Assembly (NCBI GenBank): GCA_050184115.1
Contig: JBFXAQ010000008.1
Location: 186,001 to 250,000 of the forward strand
Source: JACKNG01 sp050184115
Lineage (GTDB): Bacteria > Pseudomonadota > Gammaproteobacteria > Ga0077536
Direction of reading: 5' to 3'
Length of the DNA: 64,000 nt
Both the position numbers and the translations under genes were made by a program. Below the pieces are notes generated by a model. The model made no database searches. It saw only the letters and a list, made by a program, of their open reading frames with translations, and was not told the DNA's origin. Positions within the stretch are counted from its first letter, which is position 1. Every line of letters begins with the position of its first letter. This document shows positions 57,101-64,000 of this stretch, piece after piece.

Positions 57101-57495
57101 TTGGCGGCTTCGCCGATGACGGCGACGGGATCGTCACGCCGCGCGACGACGGGAAGGACGCGCCATCCCCTCGTCCCTGTTGGAAATGCAGCGTTTATCG
57201 CTTTCGTCAGTTTAGCGCCGAAGACCTTCGCGGCTTCGTTCTGCAATTCGGCTTTGCCGTTCAGCAAGGCGCTCAGGGCAACGACTAGGCTCGATTTGCC
57301 GCTGCCGTACGGACCAGTCCACGTGAATGCGCCTTGCCCGGTTTCGGAAACATGGCGCGCCATTGCGGCAAGGATATCCGCGGAGGACTGTGGACAGACG
57401 AAGCCTTCAAGCGCTGCGGCGTCCCCGAGGTCGGAGTCGATGCGAATCGATCTCAGGAAACGGCGGGCGATGCGCACGCGCTCGCGCAGCGCCAT
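54103..57495 (-). CDS. sspC: Phosphorothioation ATPase SspC
   Basis: This 1130-residue protein has an N-terminal P-loop ATPase: Walker A GPYGSGKS at 61-68 and Walker B LVLFIDE at 168-174, in the context FTWTGPYGSGKSSLVVALSALL. The long remainder lacks a recognised catalytic motif. In the single-strand phosphorothioation system SspC is the ATPase partner of SspB and SspD. It overlaps sspD by four bases and touches the sspB stop. A BREX BrxC assignment was considered and rejected because of these neighbours. Confidence 0.85.
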   Translation of the reverse strand: MALRERVRIARRFLRSIRIDSDLGDAAALEGFVCPQSSADILAAMARHVSETGQGAFTWTGPYGSGKSSLVVALSALLNGKAELQNEAAKVFGAKLTKAINAAFPTGTRGWRVLPVVARRDDPVAVIGEAAKRTGLVSRQPRGGWTETNLIASLTQAAAEKPRVHGGLVLFIDEMGKFLEAAAQDGSDIYILQQLAEAASRSKGRFLVVGVLHQAFEEYAHRLSHEMRDEWAKIQGRFIDLIVNTAREEQIELISRAIESDHCPKKPGQLAISVASFARRDRTGVAERLAAILEACWPLHPVVACLLGPISRRRFGQNQRSIFGFLNSSEPHGFQDFLNHTEDGALYGPDRLWDYLRANLEPSILASPDGHRWALAAEALERCEAIGGDAMHIRLLKTIAVIDLFKERSGLVANSELLRTCFPDTSGKALEKALSQLDTWSFTIFKKFLDARAIFAGSDFDIDAAVRAALDEIDEIDFKELKALAGLQPILAKRHYHKTGALRWFDVNIVPVGGIVEFAAGFDPENGEIGQFLLAIPTEGESEDHAEDLCRKAARHSDTWDIVVGISKRSWAVVPLARELFALDNVGNDHPELAGDPVARREVSARLAALQALLEAELHKAFDNALWFRKNHQPKRLRQAELNGIASELADRRFDQSPCLHNELLNRQKPSSNAIAAQNTLLRRMVLNEGEPRLGIEGFPAEGGLFASILEATGLYARQGRIWRFVSPEASKADPYRLAPLWQKAFDHVKAHADRTVAVSELFDEWRKPPFGVKDGMMPLLAVAFVLSQRDKIAVYRNGIFRAKFDDVDVDYLAKDPAFIQLRWMDLCDVSRRLLSGMAEVVRDLDKTNELVHLEPIDVGRGLVAIYDQLPKWTERTMRLSSNAVSIRDLFKRAHDPNQFLFDDIPGTLGENVSLANGEDLRRVIGRVREGLEELVQAYPSMLHRLRDLMLAELQVPNVSPQSLAELRARAENIRQLAGDFRLDAFVGRLSQFYGSDESFEGIASLAANKPPGDWVDPDLDNAAIELADMAQKFLRAETYARVKGRPDKRQAMAVVIGMDGRPAPLMEEFDIADSDRAAVNELIERVAVTLEQSDTSRRSIILAALAELSARYMQKSPRTHKNGKGRAAS

Positions 57496-58454
57496 CAGGC
57501 GGCCTCCTGTTCAGCAAGCACGCCATAGTCGCTTCGAACCCAGGACAGCGCGGTTTCCGAATTGATTTCGATATTGCTGACGACCTGTTTGAGGCCGGCT
57601 GTCTCGGACCACAGGAGTGTACCTCCCGTCACGTCGTCGAGCGCGGCGAGGCGGTCGGCGACATCGTTTTCGTCAAACTGAAACACGCGGCCCGGTCCGC
57701 CGGGCGCATGGGCGATGACCTCGAATGACAGCGTCGCCACGTTCGGAGCATAGCGTGACCAGAAGTCGATCAGGGCGAAGGTGAAAACTCCGTCGCTCAA
57801 GGTTGACTTCGGTCCGCGCACAAACCGGAATCCATCTTTCTTGCCGATGGCCTTAATCAGGCCAAGTTCCGTCAGTGGCGATTCAAGCGCGTCATCATGG
57901 CCCGTCTTGCCCGACGGCTGCCGCGCAACATAGGTGCGAATGAAACAGGCGACATCGTTCTTTATCGTCGTATTGGCCACCCTCGACCAATTGCGATCTT
58001 TCGCAAGGCGGTCGAGCTTTTTGACCAGTCCGTCCCGCTCAAACGTAATGGCGGGGTAGTGGCTGAACGCCCAAAACCACGTCGTCTTGTCCGCCCGAGC
58101 CGCCAACTGCCAATGGATCAGCCACAGCGTTGCAGGGTGTTCCATATACGGGTCAAGACCCTTCGGGCCGAACAACAGGCGCCCAAGCTCCGTTGTCCGA
58201 ACCGAATTGAGCGCGGGTTCTTCGATAATGCGCGCAGCCTTGGCCCAATGGCGCATGGATGCGACCATGTTCTTGCCGACGCCGAATCGCGCGATGGCAT
58301 CATCGTCCCAACAGGCAGTCCTGTTCTCGGATTGATCCTCGGTTTCGGCGACGCGATCGAAGGCCTTTTTGAGCCACCCGTAGCGTAGCGGGAATGTTTC
58401 GTGGCCGGAAAACTGTGGGTGATAGTCTTCTTGATACAGCGGTCCGCGCACCAT
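57495..58454 (-). CDS. sspB: Phosphorothioation protein SspB (DUF4007)
   Basis: This 319-residue protein begins with the DUF4007 signature FSGHETFPLRYGWLKKAFD (about 15-33), followed by ARFGVGKNMVASMRHWAKAARI. SspB proteins carry this domain and act as the DNA nickase that opens the site for sulfur insertion. The ATG is preceded by GAGGGG. It is first of the minus-strand sspB-sspC-sspD unit and divergent from sspA. Confidence 0.9.
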   Translation of the reverse strand: MVRGPLYQEDYHPQFSGHETFPLRYGWLKKAFDRVAETEDQSENRTACWDDDAIARFGVGKNMVASMRHWAKAARIIEEPALNSVRTTELGRLLFGPKGLDPYMEHPATLWLIHWQLAARADKTTWFWAFSHYPAITFERDGLVKKLDRLAKDRNWSRVANTTIKNDVACFIRTYVARQPSGKTGHDDALESPLTELGLIKAIGKKDGFRFVRGPKSTLSDGVFTFALIDFWSRYAPNVATLSFEVIAHAPGGPGRVFQFDENDVADRLAALDDVTGGTLLWSETAGLKQVVSNIEINSETALSWVRSDYGVLAEQEAA

Positions 58455-58488
58455 TGCCCCTCGCCTACTGGATGATACCTCCAGGTCG

Positions 58489-58518
58489 ACTCTAGCCGAC
58501 GTGGCGTGCTATGGTCAA
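58489..58518 (-). promoter_or_regulatory. Candidate promoter of sspBCD
   Basis: TTGACC and TAGAGT are spaced 18 bases apart on the minus strand in the divergent gap, ending 35 bases before the sspB ATG. Match is five of six and four of six to the sigma70 consensus. Confidence 0.4.
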
Positions 58519-58567
58519 CAGACGCTGGACGAGTCCTCCAGAAGCGTGCCGCAGGCTGTAAGGGGTC

Positions 58568-58595
58568 GTGACCAGAAGTCTAAATTTTTTATAAC
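58568..58595 (+). promoter_or_regulatory. Candidate promoter of sspA
   Basis: TATAAC at 58590-58595 lies in an AT-rich tract, with GTGACC 16 bases further upstream as a weak -35. The -10 abuts the sspA inverted repeat, so transcription would start within or just after that repeat, giving a very short leader. Confidence 0.4.
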
Positions 58596-58613
58596 TCATT
58601 GAATATTAATGAG
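58595..58613. promoter_or_regulatory. Inverted repeat over the sspA start (possible operator)
   Basis: CTCATT and AATGAG are exact reverse complements separated by GAATATT; the right arm contains the sspA ATG. A regulator bound here would cover both the promoter and the start codon. Confidence 0.5.
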
Positions 58614-59796
58614 AATATCGAGTTCTATATACCTCGATCATCAGGCGACAACACCGGTCGATTCGCGCGTCCTGGGTGAGATGACGCCGTATTTTTGTGA
58701 TTCGTTCGGGAATCCACACTCATCGGATCACTGTTTCGGATGGGAATCCGCGCGCGCAGTCGAAAACGCTGCAGCGCGAGTTGCACGGCTGGTCGGCGTC
58801 GATGCTGACGAAATCGTCTTCACTTCCGGCGCAACAGAGTCAAACAACCTAGCCTTACTCGGACTCGGGCGCCGCGCCGCAAGCGGCAAGCGCCGCCGCA
58901 TTTTGCTGAGCGCCATCGAGCACAAGTGCGTGCTCGCCGCTGGACGCGTCCTTGAGAATCAGTATGGTTTCACAATTAATACGATCGCCGTCGATGAGGA
59001 AGGATTCGTAGACTTGTCTGCGCTAGAAGACTCGCTGGACGACGATGTTCTTGCCGTATCAATCATGGCGGTGAACAACGAGATTGGCGCAATTCAGAAT
59101 ACAGCGGAAATATCCCGGCTCGTCAGACACTACGGAGCGCTATTCCACAGCGATGCGGCGCAAGCCCCTGTTGCAATGAATCTGGAAAGAATTGGAAAGC
59201 ACGCGGACTTTATCAGCCTATCGGGGCACAAGATGTACGGCCCGAAAGGAATCGGGGTCGCCGTCATCTCGCGCCACTTGCAAAGCCAAATCGAGCCGCT
59301 CGTCTACGGTGGCGACCAGCAGAACGGTCTGCGCTCAGGCACTGTGCCCGTACCGCTCTGCGTCGGTATGGGCGCGGCGGCGGAGCTACTCGCCGCCAAC
59401 GATGCAGAGGAACGGCGCAAAGCGCTGCGCCGCCGCACGGATGCCTTTGTTGAAAAGCTACAAGACTTGCCGTGGCCAATCGTAGCAAACGGACCATCGG
59501 GGCATGCACGCCACCCCGGTAACGCCAACATTTGCTTCGCGGGTTTTGCCGCACACGACATCCTGAGCGCGCTTCAGCCGAGACTTGCGGCCTCGACGGG
59601 TTCCGCCTGCACCTCTGGCATACCGGAGCCCTCACACGTGCTACGGGCCATTGGTTTGAATGCTGACGAGGCAGAGTCGTCAATCCGCTTCAGCCTCGGC
59701 TTCGGCACAAGCGATGAAGACGTTGAGGAGGCCGTGGGCTTGATAAAACAAGCCCTGGAAAGGCTGTGGAAGGCGGAACTAGTGGGTTTGGCCTGA
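58609..59796 (+). CDS. sspA: Cysteine desulfurase SspA (DndA/IscS-like)
   Basis: This PLP enzyme of 395 residues provides sulfur for phosphorothioation. The N-terminus SIYLDHQATTPVD is typical. H105 is in SAIEHKCVL, the PLP lysine is K208 in SLSGHKMYGPKGIG, and the persulfide cysteine is C334 in STGSACTSG. All are intact. The short active-site loop resembles group I IscS/NifS-type enzymes. No Shine-Dalgarno precedes the ATG, which suggests a short-leader or weakly translated message. It is divergent from sspB, 154 bases apart. A housekeeping IscS is less likely because no isc genes are adjacent. Confidence 0.9.
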   Translation: MRISSSIYLDHQATTPVDSRVLGEMTPYFCDSFGNPHSSDHCFGWESARAVENAAARVARLVGVDADEIVFTSGATESNNLALLGLGRRAASGKRRRILLSAIEHKCVLAAGRVLENQYGFTINTIAVDEEGFVDLSALEDSLDDDVLAVSIMAVNNEIGAIQNTAEISRLVRHYGALFHSDAAQAPVAMNLERIGKHADFISLSGHKMYGPKGIGVAVISRHLQSQIEPLVYGGDQQNGLRSGTVPVPLCVGMGAAAELLAANDAEERRKALRRRTDAFVEKLQDLPWPIVANGPSGHARHPGNANICFAGFAAHDILSALQPRLAASTGSACTSGIPEPSHVLRAIGLNADEAESSIRFSLGFGTSDEDVEEAVGLIKQALERLWKAELVGLA

Positions 59797-60038
59797 CTCG
59801 CACTACTTGAGATCGCCTGCTCCCCACGTCCAGACTTTAGGCTCCGACTGAGGGAAGCTACCGAAGGCGGAAACTACTTGGGCAGGTGGCCGCGCCGCAA
59901 GCATCACCGAAATGAGACACGCAGAAACCTTGCGCGTCCACTTAGATCGGCCATGCCTTGCGGCCTATATTACCCCGCTCGGATAGCGTCGTTCCCAGAA
60001 GGCCGAAGGAGCAAGACATCAGTCAGGAGGCGAATGCA

Positions 60039-60257
60039 GTGAAGGAAGTGTTGAAAGCAGTCGGCAGGCTCACGATCGCGACGATCGGCGCGGGCATAGG
60101 AGCGCTGGTTGCCACGGTCCGCTTTCTGGCTGGCGCCGCCGAGACGACGCCCGCGGACGATGAGCTCAGCAGCTCCGTCCGGGGCGGCTTCCTCAACTAC
60201 AGGACTGGCAAGTTCGACGACGGAACCGATCCGGCCGGCATCTACAAGCCTGACTAG
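60039..60257 (+). CDS. Small membrane-anchored protein of unknown function
   Basis: A GTG start with a perfect AGGAGG eight bases upstream gives 72 residues. One hydrophobic helix (TIATIGAGIGALVATVRFLAGA, about 13-34) is followed by a soluble tail with GGFLNYRTGKFDDGTDPAG. I do not recognise the family with certainty. It stands alone between sspA and the convergent conjugation genes, 12 bases from the TraG_N gene end. The 242 bases before it (59797-60038) show no gene. Confidence 0.6.
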   Translation: MKEVLKAVGRLTIATIGAGIGALVATVRFLAGAAETTPADDELSSSVRGGFLNYRTGKFDDGTDPAGIYKPD

Positions 60258-60269
60258 GCTCGCCCGACT

Positions 60270-61835
60270 CTATTTCCGGATTCCTTTCGATAGGGCAGCC
60301 TTACCGATGGCCCCGCCCTGACGGCCGGCGTCCTGAGCAGGATTCCGCATCGTGCTGGTCGCGACCTCGAGGGACCGCCCCACCTTCAGGCCCGCCCAGC
60401 CCATCATGCCCGTCCAAAGCAGGGGCAACCCCAAGTAGAGGCTGGTCGTAATCATGTTCAGTAGCATGCGCTTGGCGTCGTGCTCGCCGGGGTTGGCGAA
60501 GATCTGCAGGAACACGTTCACGTCCGGGTACATGGACAGGATCAGGTTCTGGTCTACCCACATGGCCAGGTACCAGAGCACGCTCCAGAACTTGACTGTG
60601 AAGATGGCCATCGCGCCGACCACCATCATCGACAGCGAGTAACGGGACAGGACGACAATCATCGGTAGCAGCGCGTAGATGCCGAGCAACATCAGCGCCT
60701 GGACCATCGGCAGCGCCTGCAGTACCGCGGTCATCGTCACCGAGAAGAGCCCTGAGGCGACGAGCACCCCGCCCGTCGCGAGACCGCCTTTAGCGATGTT
60801 CTCGGCCGTGGCGAGCCAGCCGGTGTTGGCCGTATTGCCGGCGACGAGCTCGTTGCTGGACCAAGACGGCGGCGCATTGTTGAGCACGGTACGAACGACG
60901 GCGTCTTCCTGTTGTTCGCTGGCCAGGATCGGTGCCACGGCGACGACCAGGCCCGAGAACCCCGCCGAGGTCGCGTCCGCCTCGTTGATTAGCTTTTCCC
61001 GCAGACCCTGAGCGCCGTTCTCCCACCACTCCTTGCAGGTGGGCTTGCCCCAGGTGGGCGGCGTTGCGGGGTCATACTCGGTGTCGCGGGCCGGGTTGTA
61101 GGCCCAGCCCGGGATCTGTTTCGACGGGCGCAAGGTGTCGTAGTAGCCGGCGGTGTCCCGGTAGACGTGCGAACCCATCCAATCTGGATCGTCTTCGCCG
61201 TAGGTCGCCAGGATTCCGGCCACCGCGGCGGTCGCCGGCCGTTCCGCCTGGTACTTGGAGCGCGCGGCCACGTAGCACTCGCTGAAGAAGTCGCTCGTTT
61301 CCTGCCGCAGCCGGGGATCGGCAATGGTGGCGAGCCGCGCCTGTTGTTCATAGGTGCGCATATCGCTCGCGGCGGGCAGGCCTTCGACCACGGCATGGTT
61401 GAATCCGGAGCTCATGGCCAACACGGCGTACCACCAGACCGGGATGTTCACGGTCGCGGGCGAGCCATTAAATCCGGCCGCCCCGTAGGTGCTCTGCGGT
61501 GCCGCCACGGTAGCGGTCGCCGGCGTCGGGTCGGCCAGCGTAGGCTGAGGTTCGTAGCTCAGGGTCCCGGAGTTCAACGGGGTGAGCGCCGCCGGCTGAC
61601 CGGCCAGCACCACGACCAGCAGCGCCAGGAAGAGCTCGATCTCCATGCGCCGCAGCGAAAGTCCGGTGACCGTGCCGAACTGACCACCCTCGGCCGGGTC
61701 GCGCCAGTTGTCGATCAGGATGCCGAGGAATGGCAGGTACACGATGCCAGTGCCGACGAGGACGTCCCAAAGCACGCCGTAGAAGGCCCAGCCGAACAGC
61801 GTCGTGAATAGTTCGAGGTAGCTGTCGACGCTCAT
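60270..61835 (-). CDS. Conjugal transfer protein, TraG N-terminal domain family
   Basis: The 521-residue membrane protein has N-terminal helices (about 15-45 and 66-82), a large central periplasmic-type region with conserved Trp and Cys residues, and a cluster of four to five helices from about 350 to 490. The opening SYLELFTTLFGWAFYGVLWDVLVGTGIVYLPFLGILIDNWRDP is typical for the ICE TraG_N protein that acts in mating-pair stabilisation and the transfer channel. It is followed upstream by ICE-specific genes with overlapping ends. Confidence 0.88.
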   Translation of the reverse strand: MSVDSYLELFTTLFGWAFYGVLWDVLVGTGIVYLPFLGILIDNWRDPAEGGQFGTVTGLSLRRMEIELFLALLVVVLAGQPAALTPLNSGTLSYEPQPTLADPTPATATVAAPQSTYGAAGFNGSPATVNIPVWWYAVLAMSSGFNHAVVEGLPAASDMRTYEQQARLATIADPRLRQETSDFFSECYVAARSKYQAERPATAAVAGILATYGEDDPDWMGSHVYRDTAGYYDTLRPSKQIPGWAYNPARDTEYDPATPPTWGKPTCKEWWENGAQGLREKLINEADATSAGFSGLVVAVAPILASEQQEDAVVRTVLNNAPPSWSSNELVAGNTANTGWLATAENIAKGGLATGGVLVASGLFSVTMTAVLQALPMVQALMLLGIYALLPMIVVLSRYSLSMMVVGAMAIFTVKFWSVLWYLAMWVDQNLILSMYPDVNVFLQIFANPGEHDAKRMLLNMITTSLYLGLPLLWTGMMGWAGLKVGRSLEVATSTMRNPAQDAGRQGGAIGKAALSKGIRK

Positions 61836-62215
61836 GCGACCGGTCCCGTGATCGCGCCCAGAAAGCGCCCGATCAGGTTCTGCCCGAGCACGAGCTCGAT
61901 GACGAGGAGCCAGCCGACGACCTGCCAGCGCAGCGCCATCCAGCGTGCATGGGTACGGTCGTCATTGCCGTCGGCCCCTGCCCAGAGTGCCGGCAACCAA
62001 GGCCAAGCCAGTGCCAGCAGGCCAATCAGCGCGAAGCGGATCGCGCTCGCGAACGGTTTCGCCGCCGCGACATGCTCAGAGACAATGGAGAGCGAGCTCA
62101 GACCCACTGCCTGCCATAGCACGAGGCCGACGGCAATCACGCCGATGGCCGCGATCAGCGACAGCGTGAGGAACCAACGGCGGCGCAAGGGAGCCCCTTT
62201 ACTGAACACGGCCAT
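61832..62215 (-). CDS. Integrative conjugative element membrane protein
   Basis: The 127-residue protein has about three hydrophobic segments (WFLTLSLIAAIGVIAVGLVLW, FALIGLLALAWPWLPALW, WQVVGWLLVIELVLG). It lies between the TIGR03755-type gene (overlap 17 bases) and the TraG_N gene (overlap four bases), the usual place for a small transfer membrane protein. An earlier in-frame start at 62257 is possible. Exact role unknown. Confidence 0.75.
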   Translation of the reverse strand: MAVFSKGAPLRRRWFLTLSLIAAIGVIAVGLVLWQAVGLSSLSIVSEHVAAAKPFASAIRFALIGLLALAWPWLPALWAGADGNDDRTHARWMALRWQVVGWLLVIELVLGQNLIGRFLGAITGPVA

Positions 62216-63551
62216 TGCTGAGCGGCCGCGGATCGATGGGTTCGCCTTGCGGGACATTCAACGACGCCTGGCGGCGCGCCGCCGCGCGCTCGAGCAGCAC
62301 TGTCACGGTGTCGGAAACCACTTCGCGGCGCACCCGGGTCTCGAACAGCATGCTCTCGATCTCCTTGTCGAGCTCGGCGATCGCCGTGTCGGCGTGCTGA
62401 CGGGCAACCTCGGTGGCATACACCTCCGGCACCTGTCGGCCGGACAGCAGCAGCCGCCGGGCATACAGGGCCTTTTCCACGGTACGTGCCGTACTGATCT
62501 CGGAGACCAGCCGGCCGATGATGAGCCCCTGCTCGGTGGGCGGCATCTCCCGGATGGCCTCGACGACCTGGCGTGTGACCGCGACGCCCGGGGCAGTGAC
62601 GAGCTCGAGGTTCGCGAGCGTCGGCGGCGTCGCGCCGCTGACCAGGTTCGCGAGCTCGGTCGTAACCGTCGACGACTCGCTGTAGAGCTTGGGCAGGATC
62701 CCGGTGCCGGGGACGCTGTCCTTGCGGCAGGTGTCGCAGGTGGTGACGATGTTCTCGCCCACCACGTCGACCACCCAGTTTCTTGCCGCTGCCGGTGTCG
62801 GCCAGACCTCGGAGAGCCGCGTGGCCGATGCCGCGGGCACTGGTGCTGTCGAAGTGATCGGCCGGTTCATGTTGATGTTGTAGCCCGCCTGGACGATGTC
62901 TCCGGTGAAGCGCAGTACCGGCTGCCCGGCGCCGCCGGCCGGGCCACCGATCCACGGCACACCGTTGTCGCCGTTCGATGTCTCGACCGATTCCTTCGCG
63001 GTCACGGCGTCGTTCCCGCCGATCCCCATCTGTACCTTCCAGTCGTTGCCCTTGGAGAGCGTGATGAGATCCGCGTAGGGGTTCTTGCCTTGGGCAATCT
63101 CGGCCTCCATCTGCTCGCAGCTCTTCGTCGCGAGCTGCATGGTCTCCTCCGCCTTCAGCAGCGCGTTCTGGAACAGGTCGTAGAGGCCGGGGTTTGCCCG
63201 TTGGAGGATCAGCGCCGGCAGTGCGGCGATCGCCGACGACGCGGCGGCCGTCATGGCGTTCATCATGTCGTCGACGCCAGACTTGATGTCATTCAGGGTG
63301 TTTGTCACGGCGAGCACCGGGTCGAACTTGCCGCAGCTGTAGCCGAGCCCGAGCTGGGCGGAACCGCCGAGTGTGACGGACACCACCGACGGGTTGGCCG
63401 GCGCCGAAACCGGTTCGGCTCCACCGATCTCGTAGTACCAGAGGCTGTCCTCGGTCGGCCCTTCGGCGGTATGTGCCGCGGGCGCCGCCAAAACGGCGGC
63501 GAGAATGGTCAGTACGGCGAACCGGAAGGTGCCTTTGTGCAGGTATGTCAT
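62199..63551 (-). CDS. ICE transfer protein, TIGR03755 (PFL_4711) family
   Basis: The 450-residue exported protein has an N-terminal signal peptide (FRFAVLTILAAVLAAPAAHTAEG). The body contains the family-typical DSLWYYEIGGAEPVS, SCGKFDPVLAVTNTLNDIKSG, a CxxC pair (TTCDTCRK) and the C-terminal helical region with VPEVYATEVARQHADTAIAELDKEIESML. The start at 63551 overlaps the upstream gene's TGA (ATGA). It is likely a periplasmic part of the G-type conjugation apparatus. Confidence 0.87.
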   Translation of the reverse strand: MTYLHKGTFRFAVLTILAAVLAAPAAHTAEGPTEDSLWYYEIGGAEPVSAPANPSVVSVTLGGSAQLGLGYSCGKFDPVLAVTNTLNDIKSGVDDMMNAMTAAASSAIAALPALILQRANPGLYDLFQNALLKAEETMQLATKSCEQMEAEIAQGKNPYADLITLSKGNDWKVQMGIGGNDAVTAKESVETSNGDNGVPWIGGPAGGAGQPVLRFTGDIVQAGYNINMNRPITSTAPVPAASATRLSEVWPTPAAARNWVVDVVGENIVTTCDTCRKDSVPGTGILPKLYSESSTVTTELANLVSGATPPTLANLELVTAPGVAVTRQVVEAIREMPPTEQGLIIGRLVSEISTARTVEKALYARRLLLSGRQVPEVYATEVARQHADTAIAELDKEIESMLFETRVRREVVSDTVTVLLERAAARRQASLNVPQGEPIDPRPLSNGRVQ

Positions 63552-64000
63552 GGCGGGTATGAGATCCAGTTGATGTCGAACAGAAACCACTGCCCGCGGC
63601 GGCTGCAGCACTGGTAGGGTCGCCACAGGTTCCACACGTAGTCACCGGCCGCGTCGACCCGACCGCCACCCCAGCCGGAGAGGCCCACCAGGTCGTTCGT
63701 ACCGAATACATTGCAGCTCGCCTCCGGGCGCGGGGTGAGCATCTGCCAGGTGCCGGTGCGGGCGTCCTTCTCGACCAGCGGGCCCGGCGGCCAGACGCGC
63801 TGGCTGCCAGAGCTCGGCCCGGTAAGCGGTACGTAGACATGTGGCTGACCGGTACGGGTCACGATGTCGCCAGCGCGCTGGGCGGTGACAGCGGCGGCCT
63901 TGGGTTCCTCCGCCTGAGTCGTCCAGCCGGTGCGAGGATGCACGCTGCCCCAGGTCTGCAGTGGAAAGGTGCCGACCTCGCGCAGGCCCGGCACCCAGCT
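63548..64000 (-). CDS. ICE transfer protein, TIGR03756 (PFL_4710) family, C-terminal part
   Basis: The 150 visible residues, in frame through the right edge, end DYVWNLWRPYQCCSRRGQWFLFDINWISYPP. They include CNVFGTNDLVGLSGWGGGR, a pattern of the TIGR03756 family that precedes TIGR03755 genes in G-type ICEs. The N-terminal part is outside the window. It resembles the C-terminus of TraU-type mating-pair proteins. Confidence 0.82.
   Translation of the reverse strand, partial: SWVPGLREVGTFPLQTWGSVHPRTGWTTQAEEPKAAAVTAQRAGDIVTRTGQPHVYVPLTGPSSGSQRVWPPGPLVEKDARTGTWQMLTPRPEASCNVFGTNDLVGLSGWGGGRVDAAGDYVWNLWRPYQCCSRRGQWFLFDINWISYPP

Larger units (their letters stand above)
41979..64000. mobile_element. 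Integrative and conjugative element, int-proximal part (continues beyond window)
   Basis: From the ssrA 3' end rightward the content changes from core genes to integrase, AlpA-like regulator, a phosphorothioate defence locus and then conjugation genes. The conjugation genes are TraG_N, TIGR03755 and TIGR03756, families characteristic of the G-type ICEs (ICEHin1056, PFGI-1, ICEclc relatives). Base composition drops visibly in the cargo, notably in sspF-sspH and the sspA promoter region. The right boundary is not in the window. A nested arrangement (a separate island next to an older ICE remnant) cannot be excluded. Confidence 0.8.

Noticed and set aside
53267..58454. BREX-type reading (large ATPase plus PAPS reductase-like gene)
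   Set aside because: No PglZ, PglX methylase or BrxL is present; DUF4007, the PP-loop enzyme and the divergent cysteine desulfurase fit SspBCD-SspA.
53267..59796. DndABCDE double-strand phosphorothioation system
   Set aside because: There is no DndE or SMC-like DndD, and the first gene of the unit is a DUF4007 SspB, which marks the single-strand Ssp type.
61167..61811. 214-codon plus-strand frame opposite the TraG_N gene
   Set aside because: Low-complexity antisense frame; the minus-strand membrane protein explains the region.

Overview
The window is a high-GC gammaproteobacterial chromosome segment. The evidence is the gene order purF-cvpA-SPOR-folC-accD-trpA-trpB-trpF-truA-fimV-asd-leuB, the hrcA-grpE-dnaK-dnaJ-dapB-carAB-greA-rlmE-ftsH-glmM run, a FimV pole-organising protein, and a tmRNA encoding the tag ANDDNYALAA. 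It looks like a Chromatiales-type or pseudomonad-related gammaproteobacterium; genus cannot be read from this sequence.

Positions 1-16235 hold purine, folate, fatty-acid, tryptophan, leucine and aspartate-family biosynthesis. Most genes are on the minus strand in tightly overlapping operons (trpF-trpB-trpA-accD-folC-SPOR, then cvpA-purF), followed by plus-strand dapC-dapD. Positions 16248-32157 form a long minus-strand block: hrcA-grpE-dnaK-dnaJ (heat shock), dapB, a Gfo/Idh/MocA oxidoreductase, carA-carB, greA, rlmE, ftsH and glmM. Several of its intergenic gaps contain clear hairpins without U-tracts. Positions 32298-41978 carry nadK-recN, fur, bamE with an unusually long acidic tail, rnfH-ratA, a sodium:neurotransmitter-family symporter, an unusual Ser/Thr kinase-HDOD-GAF fusion, and smpB-ssrA.

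The core chromosome is interrupted at the 3' end of ssrA (41978). Directly downstream come a P4-type tyrosine integrase with a repeat-rich upstream region, an AlpA-like regulator and then visibly less GC-rich cargo. That cargo is a complete phosphorothioate defence locus of the known SspABCD-SspFGH type. It consists of a small ribbon-helix-helix protein gene, sspF-sspG-sspH on the plus strand, sspB-sspC-sspD on the minus strand meeting sspH tail to tail, and sspA (cysteine desulfurase) divergent from sspB. From 60270 to the right edge, minus-strand genes belong to the conjugation module of a G-type integrative and conjugative element (TraG_N protein, TIGR03755 and TIGR03756 families). The right part of the window is therefore read as the int-proximal end of an ssrA-integrated ICE whose distal end lies outside.

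Mechanistic reading: SspA supplies sulfur, SspD activates DNA with ATP, and SspB (DUF4007) and SspC (ATPase) place single-strand phosphorothioates. SspFGH is the effector arm that acts on unmodified invading DNA. The sequence suggests a PD-(D/E)XK-like nuclease core in the long N-terminal part of SspH and a possible operator over the sspA start. The system family is already described. The details that look new are the local regulation, the gene arrangement and the mobile context.
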